From Halomonas alkalisoli (lineage in GTDB: Bacteria > Pseudomonadota > Gammaproteobacteria > Pseudomonadales > Halomonadaceae), in NCBI RefSeq assembly GCF_021412585.1, contig NZ_JAKCMI010000021.1, positions 186,001 to 250,000 of the forward strand: a DNA stretch of 64,000 bases, in the 5' to 3' direction. The position numbers were made by a program, and so were the translations under genes. Positions 43,070 to 51,413 of the stretch are shown one piece after another (the first letter of the stretch is position 1; the number at the start of each line of letters is the position of its first letter). Below the pieces are notes generated by a model. That model was not told the origin of the DNA. It ran no database searches and worked only from the letters and a program-made list of their open reading frames with translations.

Positions 43070-43483
43070 ATGTCGCGCAAGATCTTCGTGAACCTGCCCG
43101 TTGCCGATCTCGAGAAGTCGATGGCGTTCTACACGGCGCTCGGCTTTACCAACAACCCGCACTTCACCGACCAGACGGCGGCCTGCATGGTGTTGAGCGA
43201 GGCGATCCACGTGATGCTGCTCACCCATGCCAAGTGGCGCGTCTTCACCGACCGCCCGATCCCTGCGCCCGATTCCAGTGAGGTAATGCTGGCCATCTCC
43301 TGCGAAAACCGCGCAGCGGTGGATGCCATGAACGAGGCGGCCACCGCCAACGGCGGCATAGGGGACATCAACGCCCCGCAGGATCATGGCTTCATGTACA
43401 GCCGTGCATTGGCGGACCCCGACGGTCATGTATGGGAGCCATTCTGGATGGACCTCGCGGCCATACCACAAGACGCTCAATGA
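43070..43483 (+). CDS. VOC-family (glyoxalase-like) protein
   Basis: The protein has 137 residues: MSRKIFVNLPVADLEKSMAFYTALGFTNN, TAACMVLSEAIHVMLLTHAKW, APDSSEVMLAISCENRAAVDAMNEAA and SRALADPDGHVWEPFWMD. This is a paired beta-alpha-beta-beta-beta VOC fold of the PhnB/lactoylglutathione lyase-like type; the C-terminal DPDGHVWE carries the usual Glu metal ligand. Function unknown. GGAG precedes the ATG. Confidence 0.87.
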   Translation: MSRKIFVNLPVADLEKSMAFYTALGFTNNPHFTDQTAACMVLSEAIHVMLLTHAKWRVFTDRPIPAPDSSEVMLAISCENRAAVDAMNEAATANGGIGDINAPQDHGFMYSRALADPDGHVWEPFWMDLAAIPQDAQ

Positions 43484-43657
43484 TTTGACGATGGCACTGC
43501 TGCCGTACTGCCACTTCGGCTCACATGATGAGCCGAATAATGGTGCGAGCCGAGCCTGGTAAAGATGGACCACTTGACCCACGGTCCCGCCGGGTAGTGT
43601 GATAAGCCCACCGCCATGCGCAGCGGCAGCCCGCCTTGCGCCAGCCAAGAGACCTTC

Positions 43658-44521
43658 ATGCGAAAGATTCTGCTCGTCGACAACGGTTCCCTGCGCCCCC
43701 AGGCCACGCTCAACCTGCGTCGCCTGGCCCATGCCCTGAGCCAGGCCACCGGTGAGGCGGTGGAGGCCACCTCGCTGCTGCACTCCTACAAGATCCCCCC
43801 CGAGAAGCTCGAGGGCCACAAGGCCGTGACCTTGGGGCCGCTGGCAGAGCGGCTAGCCGCACAGGGTGTGACCGAGCTGCTCATCCTGCCGTTCTTCTTC
43901 GGCCCCAGTCAGGCGTTGACCCACTACCTTCCTGAGCGCCTGGCCGAAGTACAGACCAGCTACCCGCAGCTGGGTGTAAAGGTGGCCCTGCCGCTGGTCG
44001 ACAGCCAGGCGCCGGTGGACTTGCGCCTGGCGCAGCTGCTGGCTGAGAACGTGCGCGAAAGGATGGCGGGGTTGTCGCAGCCAAAGGTGGTGCTGGTCGA
44101 TCACGGCAGCCCGATCCCGGAGGTAACGGCGGTGCGCAACTATCTCGCCGGTCAGCTCAGCGTGCTGCTGGCCGATGAGGCCAGCTGCGTCACCTTTGCC
44201 TCCATGGAGCGCCGCGACGGCGAGGCCTACCGCTTCAACGAGCCGCTGCTGGTCGACCTGCTCGCCTCTCCCTCCATGGCTCACGGCGACGTGATCCTTT
44301 CCATGCTGTTCCTCTCCCCCGGCCGCCACGCCGGCGAAGGCGGCGACATCGCAGAGATCTGCGAACAGGCCATGGCCAGAGCACCCGGCCTGAGCGCCAC
44401 CACCACCCGGCTGGTGGGTGAGAATGACGCCATCGTGGACATCCTCGTCACTCGACTGCGGCAAATCCTGGCGGGTGAGCCACTGCTGGCGGAACTGCCC
44501 CCTGCTGGCGCTTCTTCCTGA
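43658..44521 (+). CDS. CbiX/SirB-domain protein
   Basis: The protein has 287 residues. The N-terminal half (MRKILLVDNGSLRPQATLNLRRLAHAL, GVTELLILPFFFGPSQALTHYLPERLAEVQ) and C-terminal half (VVLVDHGSPIPEVTAVRNYLAGQL, LLSPGRHAGEGGDIAEIC) each resemble a CbiX chelatase half, so it is a two-domain or duplicated form. CbiX/SirB enzymes insert Co or Fe into sirohydrochlorin, using His ligands; here VDHGS and SPGRHAGEGGD retain a His, while the N-terminal half has VDNGS. No cobalamin genes are near, so the metal and substrate are uncertain. Confidence 0.75.
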   Translation: MRKILLVDNGSLRPQATLNLRRLAHALSQATGEAVEATSLLHSYKIPPEKLEGHKAVTLGPLAERLAAQGVTELLILPFFFGPSQALTHYLPERLAEVQTSYPQLGVKVALPLVDSQAPVDLRLAQLLAENVRERMAGLSQPKVVLVDHGSPIPEVTAVRNYLAGQLSVLLADEASCVTFASMERRDGEAYRFNEPLLVDLLASPSMAHGDVILSMLFLSPGRHAGEGGDIAEICEQAMARAPGLSATTTRLVGENDAIVDILVTRLRQILAGEPLLAELPPAGASS

Positions 44522-44920
44522 CGCTTATCGACCGGGCACGGCAGCCCCGAACGCCTGAGGGGCGACATCAGGGGTAGAGAAACTGCGCATCAGGCTTCAT
44601 CACTCGTCGCTCCCCTATCCTCCGCAACACTGATCTCCACACTACAGATCTCTGTAACCCTGGATCATGCCTGGCCCCGCATTGCGGGGCCTTCAGCGCA
44701 CCCCGCCTGAATCACCGCACCAGGCGGGGACGCTACCCGTGAAACCAGGACATACGCCTGAGCCCGACCATTGTGCGCTGACGAACATACGCCGGCCCCC
44801 GATCTGTGTATGCTGACGTACATCCACTGATCTTGGTGGGGACCTCTCGTTGACTGTCGGCCGCCTCGGCCGGGACCTTCCTGTCGCCTCCTCTGGGTCC
44901 AGACCTGAGGTTTGCGATTC
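44522..44920. promoter_or_regulatory. Leader region of the dgcN operon with hairpins and repeated motifs
   Basis: Two perfect hairpins stand close together: GGCCCCGC-ATT-GCGGGGCC (44673-44691) and CCCCGCCTG...CAGGCGGGG (44701-44729). Downstream, related motifs recur: GGACATACGCC (44748), GCTGACGAACATACGCC (44777) and GCTGACGTACATCC (44812), 35 bases between the last two. The first hairpin may end the upstream gene; the motifs look like regulator sites. No regulator gene adjoins. Confidence 0.4.
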
Positions 44921-46060
44921 ATGCTTCCTGATTCCCTTCAAGCCATCCTCGACTCCGCCACTCCGCCCGATGATGCCCGTCAATCAGCCGTTGTGTACTG
45001 CGAGAACAACTTCACGCGTATCGATGGCAAGACAGCCAACGGCTTGGTGCGCAGCAGCGAGCGGTATCGCATCCTTTCCGTCATCGACAGCACCTTGACT
45101 GGCGAAGACGCGGGCACCGCCCTGGGCGAGGCGGCGGCAGGCATCCCCATCGTGGCCGATCTGTCGGCGGCGCTCACAGCGGCCGATACCCTTCCCGACG
45201 TGCTCATCTTCGGGCTTGCCCCGCTGTCGGGGCTGATGTCCGAGGCGGACCGCGCGGTGGTGCTGGCGGCCGTGGCGGCTGGTGTCGGCGTGGTATCCGG
45301 CCTGCACGAGTTCCTCGCGGACGACCCGGAAATCTCGGCGGCTGCACTCGCCAGCGGTGTTGCGCTGCATGATATCCGCCGGCCTCGCCCCACCAAGCAT
45401 CTGCGCATGTTCGATGGTGCGATCGACAGCGTCGATTGCGTACGCATCGCCGTACTGGGCACCGATGGCGCGATCGGCAAGCGCACCACCTCGACGCTGC
45501 TCACCCAGGCACTCAACGATGCCGGGATTCACACCGTGATGGTAGGGACAGGGCAGACCGGCCTGATGCAAGGCGCCGCCTATGGCGTCGCACTCGATGC
45601 CATCCCCGCTCAGTTCGGTGTCGGCGAACTGGAAGGGGCGGTGCTCGCCGCCTATGAAGGCGAGCACCCTGCCGTCATCGTGATCGAGGGCCAGGGTGCC
45701 CTCAGTCACCCCGCCTACCTGAGCTCGACGGTGGTGTTGCGCGCAAGCCGGCCACAGGCCGTGATCATGCAGCATGCGCCGGCCCGCCGAATGCTCAGCG
45801 ACTACCCGCAGGTGCGCATGCCCTCCCCCCTATCGGAGATCGAGCTCATCGAACGGTTCGGCAAGACCAGGGTCATTGGCATCACCATCAATCATGAGGA
45901 CATGACCCGGGCGGAGGTCACGGCGGCCATCGCCCGCTACGATGCCGAACTCGGCCTTCCCGCCACCGATGCACTGTGGCACGAGCCGACGGCACTGGTC
46001 GCAATGGTGACCGCAGCCTTTCCCGCACTCAAGGAAGGCAAGCAACTGGCCATGGCATGA
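44921..46060 (+). CDS. dgcN: DUF1611/DgcN-family protein
   Basis: The protein has 379 residues. Key segments are VVYCENNFTRIDGKTANGLVR, DVLIFGLAPLSGLMSE, HDIRRPRPTKHLRMFDGAIDSVDCVRIAVLGTDGAIGKRTTSTLLTQAL (a P-loop-like GTDGAIGKRTT) and VIVIEGQGALSHPAYLSSTVVLRASRP. This is DUF1611, whose characterised member DgcN is a D-glutamate N-acetyltransferase in D-glutamate breakdown, as I recall. The ATG at 44921 is preferred to a TTG 9 bases earlier. The stop overlaps the next start (ATGA), so the two act together. Confidence 0.78.
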   Translation: MLPDSLQAILDSATPPDDARQSAVVYCENNFTRIDGKTANGLVRSSERYRILSVIDSTLTGEDAGTALGEAAAGIPIVADLSAALTAADTLPDVLIFGLAPLSGLMSEADRAVVLAAVAAGVGVVSGLHEFLADDPEISAAALASGVALHDIRRPRPTKHLRMFDGAIDSVDCVRIAVLGTDGAIGKRTTSTLLTQALNDAGIHTVMVGTGQTGLMQGAAYGVALDAIPAQFGVGELEGAVLAAYEGEHPAVIVIEGQGALSHPAYLSSTVVLRASRPQAVIMQHAPARRMLSDYPQVRMPSPLSEIELIERFGKTRVIGITINHEDMTRAEVTAAIARYDAELGLPATDALWHEPTALVAMVTAAFPALKEGKQLAMA

Positions 46061-47205
46061 CCTGCCCTCGCATTGAAATCGACCTGACCAAGATCGAGGA
46101 GAACGCTCGCGCACTTGTCACCCAACTGTCAGGCCGCGGCATCGACGTCACCGGCGTCACCAAGGCGACGCTAGGCTCGCCCGAGGTGGCGAAGGCCATG
46201 ATCGCGGGGGGCGTGGTGCGTCTCGGTGATTCGCGCCTCGAAAACCTCGAGGCGCTTCGCGATGCGGGTATAGAGGCCCCGCTGACGCTGCTGCGATCGC
46301 CCACGCCGGATCAGGCCGACCGAACAGTGGCCTGCGCCAGCCTCAGCCAGGTGAGCGAACGTGATGTCGTGGAGGCATTGTCGGCGGCGGCGGGCAGGCG
46401 CGGAGTGGTCCACGGCCTGGTGCTGATGGTGGAGCTGGGCGACCTGCGCGAGGGCGTACTGCCAGAGAATGCACTCGACCTCGCCCGACACATATCGCTC
46501 ACGCCTCATGTGGCACTCGCTGGCCTAGGCACCAACCTGGCTTGCCGGGCTGGCGTCGTGCCCAGCGCCGACAACATGGGCGAGCTCTCTGCGCTCGTGA
46601 ACCGGCTCGAAGACGAGCTGGGCCAGCACCTGCCGCTCGTTTCCGGCGGCAATTCGGCCAATCTCGACTGGGCCATCGCAGCGCCCGCTGGCCGAGTCAA
46701 CGACCTGCGGCTCGGCGAGTCGATCCTGCTGGGCTGCGACCCCCTCACGCGAATACCCCTGAACGGCCTGCACACCGATGCCTTCACCCTGGTGGTGTCC
46801 GTCATCGAGTCACTGGCCAAGCCGACAGTGCCACGCGGTGCAACCGGCGAGGCTGCTTTCGGCGCACCGACGCAGGCAGGCGAGCGCGGCACCATCATTC
46901 AGACGATTGCCTCCATCGGGCGGCAGGACGTCGACCCGGATGGCCTGGCCCCCCCACAGGGCGTCAGTGTGCTCGCCGCCAGCAGCGACCATCTGGTGCT
47001 GGAAACGCAACACCGCCTGCCACCCGGCACGGAGATCCGCTTCGGCCTCGATTACTCGGCGCTGCTGCGTGTGATGACATCTCCCTTCGTGATGACCATG
47101 TACACCACGACGAAACGCCATTCGACGTCTCCGCCCCCCTCTCTTCCACCCTTCCTTCCACCCTCCATTCCACCCGTCGAGAAGCCAACCCCGGCCACTC
47201 CGTGA
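46057..47205 (+). CDS. Alanine/ornithine racemase-like PLP enzyme
   Basis: The protein has 382 residues of fold type III. The PLP lysine is in DVTGVTKATLG, as in ornithine racemase (VTK), and RLGDSRLENLEALRDAGI, MVELGDLREGVLP, ALAGLGTNLACRAG and VSGGNSANLDWA match Orr/YhfX-type enzymes. It probably racemises or epimerises an amino acid; with DgcN this suggests D-amino-acid use. The conserved domain ends near ALLRVMTSPFV, after which ~30 low-complexity residues rich in Pro, Ser and Thr (SPPPSLPPFLPPSIPPVEKPTP) form an extra tail. An ordinary biosynthetic alanine racemase is less likely. Confidence 0.75.
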   Translation: MTCPRIEIDLTKIEENARALVTQLSGRGIDVTGVTKATLGSPEVAKAMIAGGVVRLGDSRLENLEALRDAGIEAPLTLLRSPTPDQADRTVACASLSQVSERDVVEALSAAAGRRGVVHGLVLMVELGDLREGVLPENALDLARHISLTPHVALAGLGTNLACRAGVVPSADNMGELSALVNRLEDELGQHLPLVSGGNSANLDWAIAAPAGRVNDLRLGESILLGCDPLTRIPLNGLHTDAFTLVVSVIESLAKPTVPRGATGEAAFGAPTQAGERGTIIQTIASIGRQDVDPDGLAPPQGVSVLAASSDHLVLETQHRLPPGTEIRFGLDYSALLRVMTSPFVMTMYTTTKRHSTSPPPSLPPFLPPSIPPVEKPTPATP

Positions 47206-47265
47206 TCTCTATCATCGCCTCGAATGCCCCTGGCCCCAGGCGGCATCAGCTAGGGTGCGCCGACA

Positions 47266-47625
47266 CTAACCACGTGCCGCCATCGCCCGCCTGAACTCCT
47301 CCCGATAGGCCGCTTCGTGCTGCCCCGGATCCGCCGGGAAGCGCCCCAGTTCCACGGCAAGGTCGAAGAAGCCCTGCGCAGGTAGTCCCTCGCCCCGGCG
47401 GCTGACGACCAGCGCCGCGATGAAGGGCCGCCCCTGCTCGGCGTCCTCACGCATCAGGGTTTCCAGTGCCTGGGCGATGCGCTGGATGGTGCGCGGGGGC
47501 TTGAGGCCCAGCGCCTCGGCGAGCTGCTGGTAGGTCATCGGCAGCATCGCCTCGGGTCCCGTTTCGAGCACCTTGCGGACTCGACCTGCCAGAGGAGAAT
47601 CGTTGGGCTCTGCTCTCATGATCAT
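47266..47625 (-). CDS. Small winged-helix-like protein behind copCD
   Basis: The protein has 119 residues: RVRKVLETGPEAMLPMTYQQLAEALGLKPPRTIQRIAQALETLMRED looks like a helix-turn-helix, followed by RPFIAALVVSRRGEGLPAQGFFDLAVELGRFPAD and a basic helical end. The motif GLPAQGFFDLA with LG recurs in uncharacterised proteins. It lies 22 bases behind copD on the same strand. No function recognised; a regulator role is a guess. The start is not well supported by an upstream site. Confidence 0.5.
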   Translation of the reverse strand: MIMRAEPNDSPLAGRVRKVLETGPEAMLPMTYQQLAEALGLKPPRTIQRIAQALETLMREDAEQGRPFIAALVVSRRGEGLPAQGFFDLAVELGRFPADPGQHEAAYREEFRRAMAARG

Positions 47626-47647
47626 GTCTCGGGTTGGCCGCTCCTGG

Positions 47648-48541
47648 TTACCCTGGCGGCGATGAGGTGGTCAGCAACAGGGATGCCATTAGTACGATCA
47701 TCACCATCAGCCCAGCTTCGAGGGCGATGCTGCGGCTCAGCCGGTAGGCGGCCTTCGGCTCTTCTCGCGCCACGGCGGGCACCAGCCACCATCGGTTGAT
47801 AGCGCCCAGCCCCAGCAGCAGCGCCACCAGTGCCAGCTTTACCGAAAGCAACTGGCCGTAGGGTGTGTCGATCAGCGCGGCGGGCCGTCCCCCCAGGAGC
47901 CACATGGCCAGGCTGCCGCCGGCGATGAGCAACAGCGGCACCAGCAACAGGCCGAGGGAGCCGAAGCGCAGCAGCAGCCTCGCTGATTCCGCAGGCTCAC
48001 CGCTCCTGGCCAGGCGATATAGCGGCATCAGCGCCGCGGCCCAGAAGGCGGCCAGGCTGAGGTGCAGCATCAGCAGTACACTCTGCCAGGGCGCGCCACG
48101 AGTATGGCCCACCTGGGCAAAAGCCAGGAGCACCAGCCCGATACCCGCCACGCTCAGCCCGTGTCGCAACCGCTGAAACTGGCCGTCCAGCAGGTTGGCT
48201 TGCAGCAGCAACAGCCCGATCAACGCCAGGCGTAGCCGATCACCCTGGGCGCCGTCACCCACGATGCCCAGCAATACCGGGTTGTAGGCCGCCGCCCAGT
48301 TGCCGCCACCCAGATAGGCGGCTTGCAGCAACCAGAGCAGCAGCAACATCCCGATACCCGTCCAGGCGGCGATCAGGATGCTGCGCTGGAGCCTGGCCGT
48401 TTCCCGCGCGGGCAGCGAGGGAAAGGCGAAACGAAACAGCACGCCACCCATTGCCAGCAGCGCACACCCATAGAATCCTGCCAGGGACAGGACCCGGCCG
48501 AGCGTCCAGGGGTCGAGGCCTGCCAAGGCCAAACCGTTCAT
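47648..48541 (-). CDS. copD: Copper resistance protein D (CopD/PcoD family)
   Basis: The protein has 297 residues with about eight membrane helices. The FSLAGFYGCALLAMG-like start, SPSLP loop, HLSLAAFWAAALMPLYRLAR and GGRPAALIDTPYGQLLSVKLALVALLLGLGAINRWWLVPAV are the CopD signature; the conserved TPYGxLLxxK box is clear. With periplasmic CopC it is thought to move copper into the cytoplasm or handle copper at the membrane. Its ATG follows the copC stop by 2 bases, so they are coupled. Confidence 0.85.
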   Translation of the reverse strand: MNGLALAGLDPWTLGRVLSLAGFYGCALLAMGGVLFRFAFPSLPARETARLQRSILIAAWTGIGMLLLLWLLQAAYLGGGNWAAAYNPVLLGIVGDGAQGDRLRLALIGLLLLQANLLDGQFQRLRHGLSVAGIGLVLLAFAQVGHTRGAPWQSVLLMLHLSLAAFWAAALMPLYRLARSGEPAESARLLLRFGSLGLLLVPLLLIAGGSLAMWLLGGRPAALIDTPYGQLLSVKLALVALLLGLGAINRWWLVPAVAREEPKAAYRLSRSIALEAGLMVMIVLMASLLLTTSSPPG

Positions 48542-48543
48542 GG

Positions 48544-48912
48544 CTATTCTTGAATCGTGAAGCGGTATTCGCCCGACATGGCGTGCCCATCCTCGGCGAT
48601 ACCGCGCCAGACGACCTGGTAGTCACCCGCGTCCAGTGCAGCGGCGGGCACAGCGGCATGCTGCTCTGCCAGCGGGCCTGTCGGGCTCTCGCTCAGCGCG
48701 ACCTGCCCCTGTGGGCCGTTGACATCGAACTGGGTGATACGAATCGGCGCATCGAACTGAAGCTCCAGCTGTTCGGGCGCCTGTTCCAGCAACGCGCCAT
48801 CGGCGGGCTGCTTGTCGATGACATGGGCGTGAGCCCAGAGTGCCTGGCTGGAAAGCCCCGCCAACACCAGCAGCACCGCCATCCCCGCCAACCTACCCTT
48901 TCTCGCTACCAT
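48544..48912 (-). CDS. copC: Copper resistance protein CopC
   Basis: The protein has about 122 residues with a signal peptide (MVARKGRLAGMAVLLVLAGLSSQALWA). The mature end HAHVIDKQPADGALLEQAPEQLELQFDAPI begins with the N-terminal His of the Cu(II) site and matches the CopC fold (PADGA, LELQFD, YQVVWRGIAEDGHAMSGEYRFTI, with the C-terminal DGH). It is a periplasmic copper binder. Start at 48912 is chosen for GGAG at 6 bases; two in-frame ATGs lie 12-18 bases upstream. Confidence 0.85.
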   Translation of the reverse strand: MVARKGRLAGMAVLLVLAGLSSQALWAHAHVIDKQPADGALLEQAPEQLELQFDAPIRITQFDVNGPQGQVALSESPTGPLAEQHAAVPAAALDAGDYQVVWRGIAEDGHAMSGEYRFTIQE

Positions 48913-48933
48913 TGCCTGCTCCATTGCCAATGT

Positions 48934-49041
48934 CCTTGATAATCACCCTTGATAACTACCCTGATAACCACGCTTGCTTGCTGACATTGTCTTGGCCGAC
49001 ATCGTCTTGCCCGACATCGTCTTGCCAAACATTGTGCTAGC
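48934..49041 (+). repeat. Two adjacent short tandem repeats upstream of copC
   Basis: First, about three units like CCTTGATAACYAC (48934-48971). Then four 15-base units starting 48982, 48997, 49012 and 49027 (CGACATCGTCTTGCC, the middle two identical, the last diverged). They fill the gap between the M42 peptidase gene and copC. Confidence 0.7.
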
Positions 49042-49051
49042 CGGGATTATT

Positions 49052-50341
49052 CTATCCAACGCTGCCCTGCCCGCCGCATTTCTCGCCGCTGGCGCTTTTC
49101 TCATCGCCGGGCTTGGTTGAGCCCTGATGTGCCAGGCGGGATGCCTCATCGAGGCGCGGGTGGTTGTCGAGGAACTCGCGGTGCGGGTCCGGCAAGGCAT
49201 CCAGCGCCTGGAGCGTGTGCGTCAGCACGTGGATGGCGGCCAGCACATCCTGGGTGTTCCCGGTCTCGGAAATGGTGTGCATGTTGCGGATGGGGAAGCC
49301 GATGGAGGTGGCGGCGCAATCCACGGCGGCCAGCACACCGGCCATGCCATCGGTGCCGGTGTCGGCGCCGACGATGTCGCGCTGCATGGGAATACCATGC
49401 TCCCGGGCGGTGGTCTCGATGATGCGGTTGAGCTGCTCGCTGGCGATGGCACCTACCGACATGGTGAAGCCCTTGCCCATCTCCAGTGGCTGCATGCGCC
49501 GGTCGCCGATACCGGGGGCCGCCACGTAGTCGTGGTTGACGTCAACGCCAATCACCACGTCCGGACGCAGTTCCCCGGCCAGGACCCGGCTACCGAAGCG
49601 GCCGATCTCCTCGTAGCTGGCGATGGCGAACAACACGCGCACCTGCTCGGTGCCGCCGGCCTCGGCGATCAATCGCGCCACCTCGGCGGTGACGAAGCAG
49701 CCCAGGCCGTTATCCAGGTAGGCGCCGTAGAAGGTGTCGGGGCTGAAGCCGGGACGAATGGGGCGGTCGAAGATGATGGAGTCGCCGGGACGCACGCCGA
49801 GATTGAGCACCTGCTGCTTCTTGTTCTCGCCATGGATCTGCAGGTCGAGGTAGATCTGCTCCTTCTTTATACCCTTGCGGCCTTCGCGCTGGGCCGGGTC
49901 GGAGAAGTGGATGGCGCCCAGCGCTTCCACGGTGCCGCCCTGGATGATGCGATAGTGGCCCGGCACCTTGGGGTCCTCGCTGAACAGCTTGACCTCGTGG
50001 CCGATCAACACATTGGGCAGGAAAGCGTCGGTGTTGATCCAGATCTTGCCGTCGTCGCCGATGCTGCGCACCTGCATGCGGATCTTGTCGGCGTGGCCGA
50101 TGATCATCACCTTGAACAGGTCGTCCCGGCCGGGGTGGGTGTCCAGCACCACGCCGGCATGCCCCTTGTACTGGTGCAGATGCCAGTCGCCGGGGGCAAA
50201 GGTATCGAAATAGGGCTTGAGCACACCGTAGGTCATGGCGCCCTCCAACCCCACGGGGCTGGGGGCATCCAGAATCTGCTGCATCAGGGTGAACTGCCGC
50301 TCCGGCATGGGCTGGGCCCAGGGCTTGGTGGTTTCGCTCAT
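49052..50341 (-). CDS. M42-family aminopeptidase, NAGGN-system type
   Basis: The protein has 429 residues. The M42 dinuclear-metal aminopeptidase fold shows IIGHADKIRMQV, YLDNGLGCFVTAEVARL (metal Asp), FAIASYEEIGRFGSRVL (catalytic Glu-Glu pair) and VIGVDVNHDYV, with the C-terminal VGADTGTDGMAGVLAAVDCAAT and NMHTISETGNTQDV (His ligand). The sequence MSETTKPWAQPMPERQFTLMQQILDAPSPVGLEGAMTYGVL fits the subfamily linked to N-acetylglutaminylglutamine amide osmoprotectant clusters, as I recall. The NAGGN synthesis genes are not here. GAGGAG precedes the ATG. A general oligopeptidase role is possible. Confidence 0.8.
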   Translation of the reverse strand: MSETTKPWAQPMPERQFTLMQQILDAPSPVGLEGAMTYGVLKPYFDTFAPGDWHLHQYKGHAGVVLDTHPGRDDLFKVMIIGHADKIRMQVRSIGDDGKIWINTDAFLPNVLIGHEVKLFSEDPKVPGHYRIIQGGTVEALGAIHFSDPAQREGRKGIKKEQIYLDLQIHGENKKQQVLNLGVRPGDSIIFDRPIRPGFSPDTFYGAYLDNGLGCFVTAEVARLIAEAGGTEQVRVLFAIASYEEIGRFGSRVLAGELRPDVVIGVDVNHDYVAAPGIGDRRMQPLEMGKGFTMSVGAIASEQLNRIIETTAREHGIPMQRDIVGADTGTDGMAGVLAAVDCAATSIGFPIRNMHTISETGNTQDVLAAIHVLTHTLQALDALPDPHREFLDNHPRLDEASRLAHQGSTKPGDEKSASGEKCGGQGSVG

Positions 50342-50440
50342 ATGCTCCTCTTCACTCTCTTCGGGTCAGTCATGCCCCTAGTCTGACAGATTCCATGGAA
50401 ACCGACCCACCGCGCCAGGACGACCGGTTGTACCTGCTGC

Positions 50441-50478
50441 CAAAAAAGAAAGGCAAGGCGCAATGGCCTTGCCTTTCC
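50441..50478 (-). terminator. Terminator of the PRC-barrel gene
   Basis: Stem AAAGGCAAGG/CCTTGCCTTT (50449-50458 with 50467-50476) with an 8-base loop is followed on the minus strand by TTCTTTTTT. It ends the minus-strand gene at 50543-51214. Confidence 0.85.
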
Positions 50479-50542
50479 CGGTACCTTCAAGTTTCCTTCA
50501 CAGCTGATCCGTGCTGCCTGGCTGTGTGGCTATCTCACACGA

Positions 50543-51214
50543 TTAGTTATGTCCCCAGGCCTCCGACAGGGTCAAATCGTCATCCACTTCGCTGTAGCGC
50601 TCCTCGTCGTATTCGTTGGTGTTTTCCAGCTCATCTTCACCATAGGTCTGCTGGAACACCAGTTGGTCGTCCTCCAGCAGCATTTCGGACAGCGGCAGGG
50701 CGATGTCCGTACCACCCATGCCCCAGAAGCCACCAACGGTGATAACCGCATGAAGATCGCCGGTGTCGTTATGCTTGACCACGTCCTGGATATCGCCGAT
50801 CTCCTCATCTTCCATATTGATGACAGTCATGCCTTCCAGTTCGCTGACCTGCATGGAGCCAAGTGACTCATCCAGCGTGGCCTCGGCAGGCCCTGCTTCA
50901 TCGAATGCATCGTCGGCATCGGTCGCGGGAGGCTCATCGGCCTCCATGCCTTCGGTGTCCATGTCGTCGGCCGTTTCATCGACGTCCAAGTCGTCGGCTT
51001 CCATGTCGTCATAGTCTTCGACATCTTCGCCTTCAGCGTCCAGATCCTGGGGCTCCTCCATCATCTGTTCGGGCTGCTCTTCGGTCATTGGCGCATCACC
51101 GTTGAGCTCGTTTTCGTCCTCGGCGTCCTGAGCCAGGGCTCCGCCTGCAAGGCCGGCGGAAATCGCACCGATAGCAATAGCCAGTAGTGTTCTTTTCATA
51201 ACGTTCCTTTTCAT
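50543..51214 (-). CDS. Secreted acidic PRC-barrel protein
   Basis: The protein has 223 residues. A signal peptide (MKRTLLAIAIGAISAGLAGGALA) is followed by about 90 residues almost all Asp, Glu, Met and Pro (EDENELNGDAPMTEEQPEQM, DDMEADDLDVDETADDMDTE), likely disordered. Then a PRC-barrel-like domain (QVSELEGMTVINMEDEEIGDIQDVVKHNDTGDLHAVITVGGFWGMGGTDIALPLSEML) and a Glu-rich tail. PRC barrels act in envelope or photosynthetic complexes; here the role is unknown. GGAGGGA stands before the first ATG at 51214 (MKRNVMKRT), so I keep that start. Confidence 0.82.
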   Translation of the reverse strand: MKRNVMKRTLLAIAIGAISAGLAGGALAQDAEDENELNGDAPMTEEQPEQMMEEPQDLDAEGEDVEDYDDMEADDLDVDETADDMDTEGMEADEPPATDADDAFDEAGPAEATLDESLGSMQVSELEGMTVINMEDEEIGDIQDVVKHNDTGDLHAVITVGGFWGMGGTDIALPLSEMLLEDDQLVFQQTYGEDELENTNEYDEERYSEVDDDLTLSEAWGHN

Positions 51215-51413
51215 GGCACTCCCTCCTAGAGTTAAGAACTACCTTTACAAGATAGGTCGCAACCCAAGGGCGATACAGAAGAAGCGCGAAGCAAAACGTC
51301 AGCAAAAGAAGCCACTCTGTCACCAATCGATACCTTTCATTAAATCTTCAGGGCAAATTCTTTCCCGCTGGATCGCGAGGCGGCGCTCTGACCGATATTC
51401 GCATATCAGCCTG
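51215..51413. other. Gap between PRC-barrel and beta-lactamase genes
   Basis: A 199-base gap with an AT-rich centre (near 51330-51365) that probably contains the promoter of the PRC-barrel gene. Nothing else recognised. Confidence 0.4.

Noticed and set aside
44673..44691. Riboswitch in the dgcN leader
   Set aside because: Two simple hairpins without a recognisable aptamer core.
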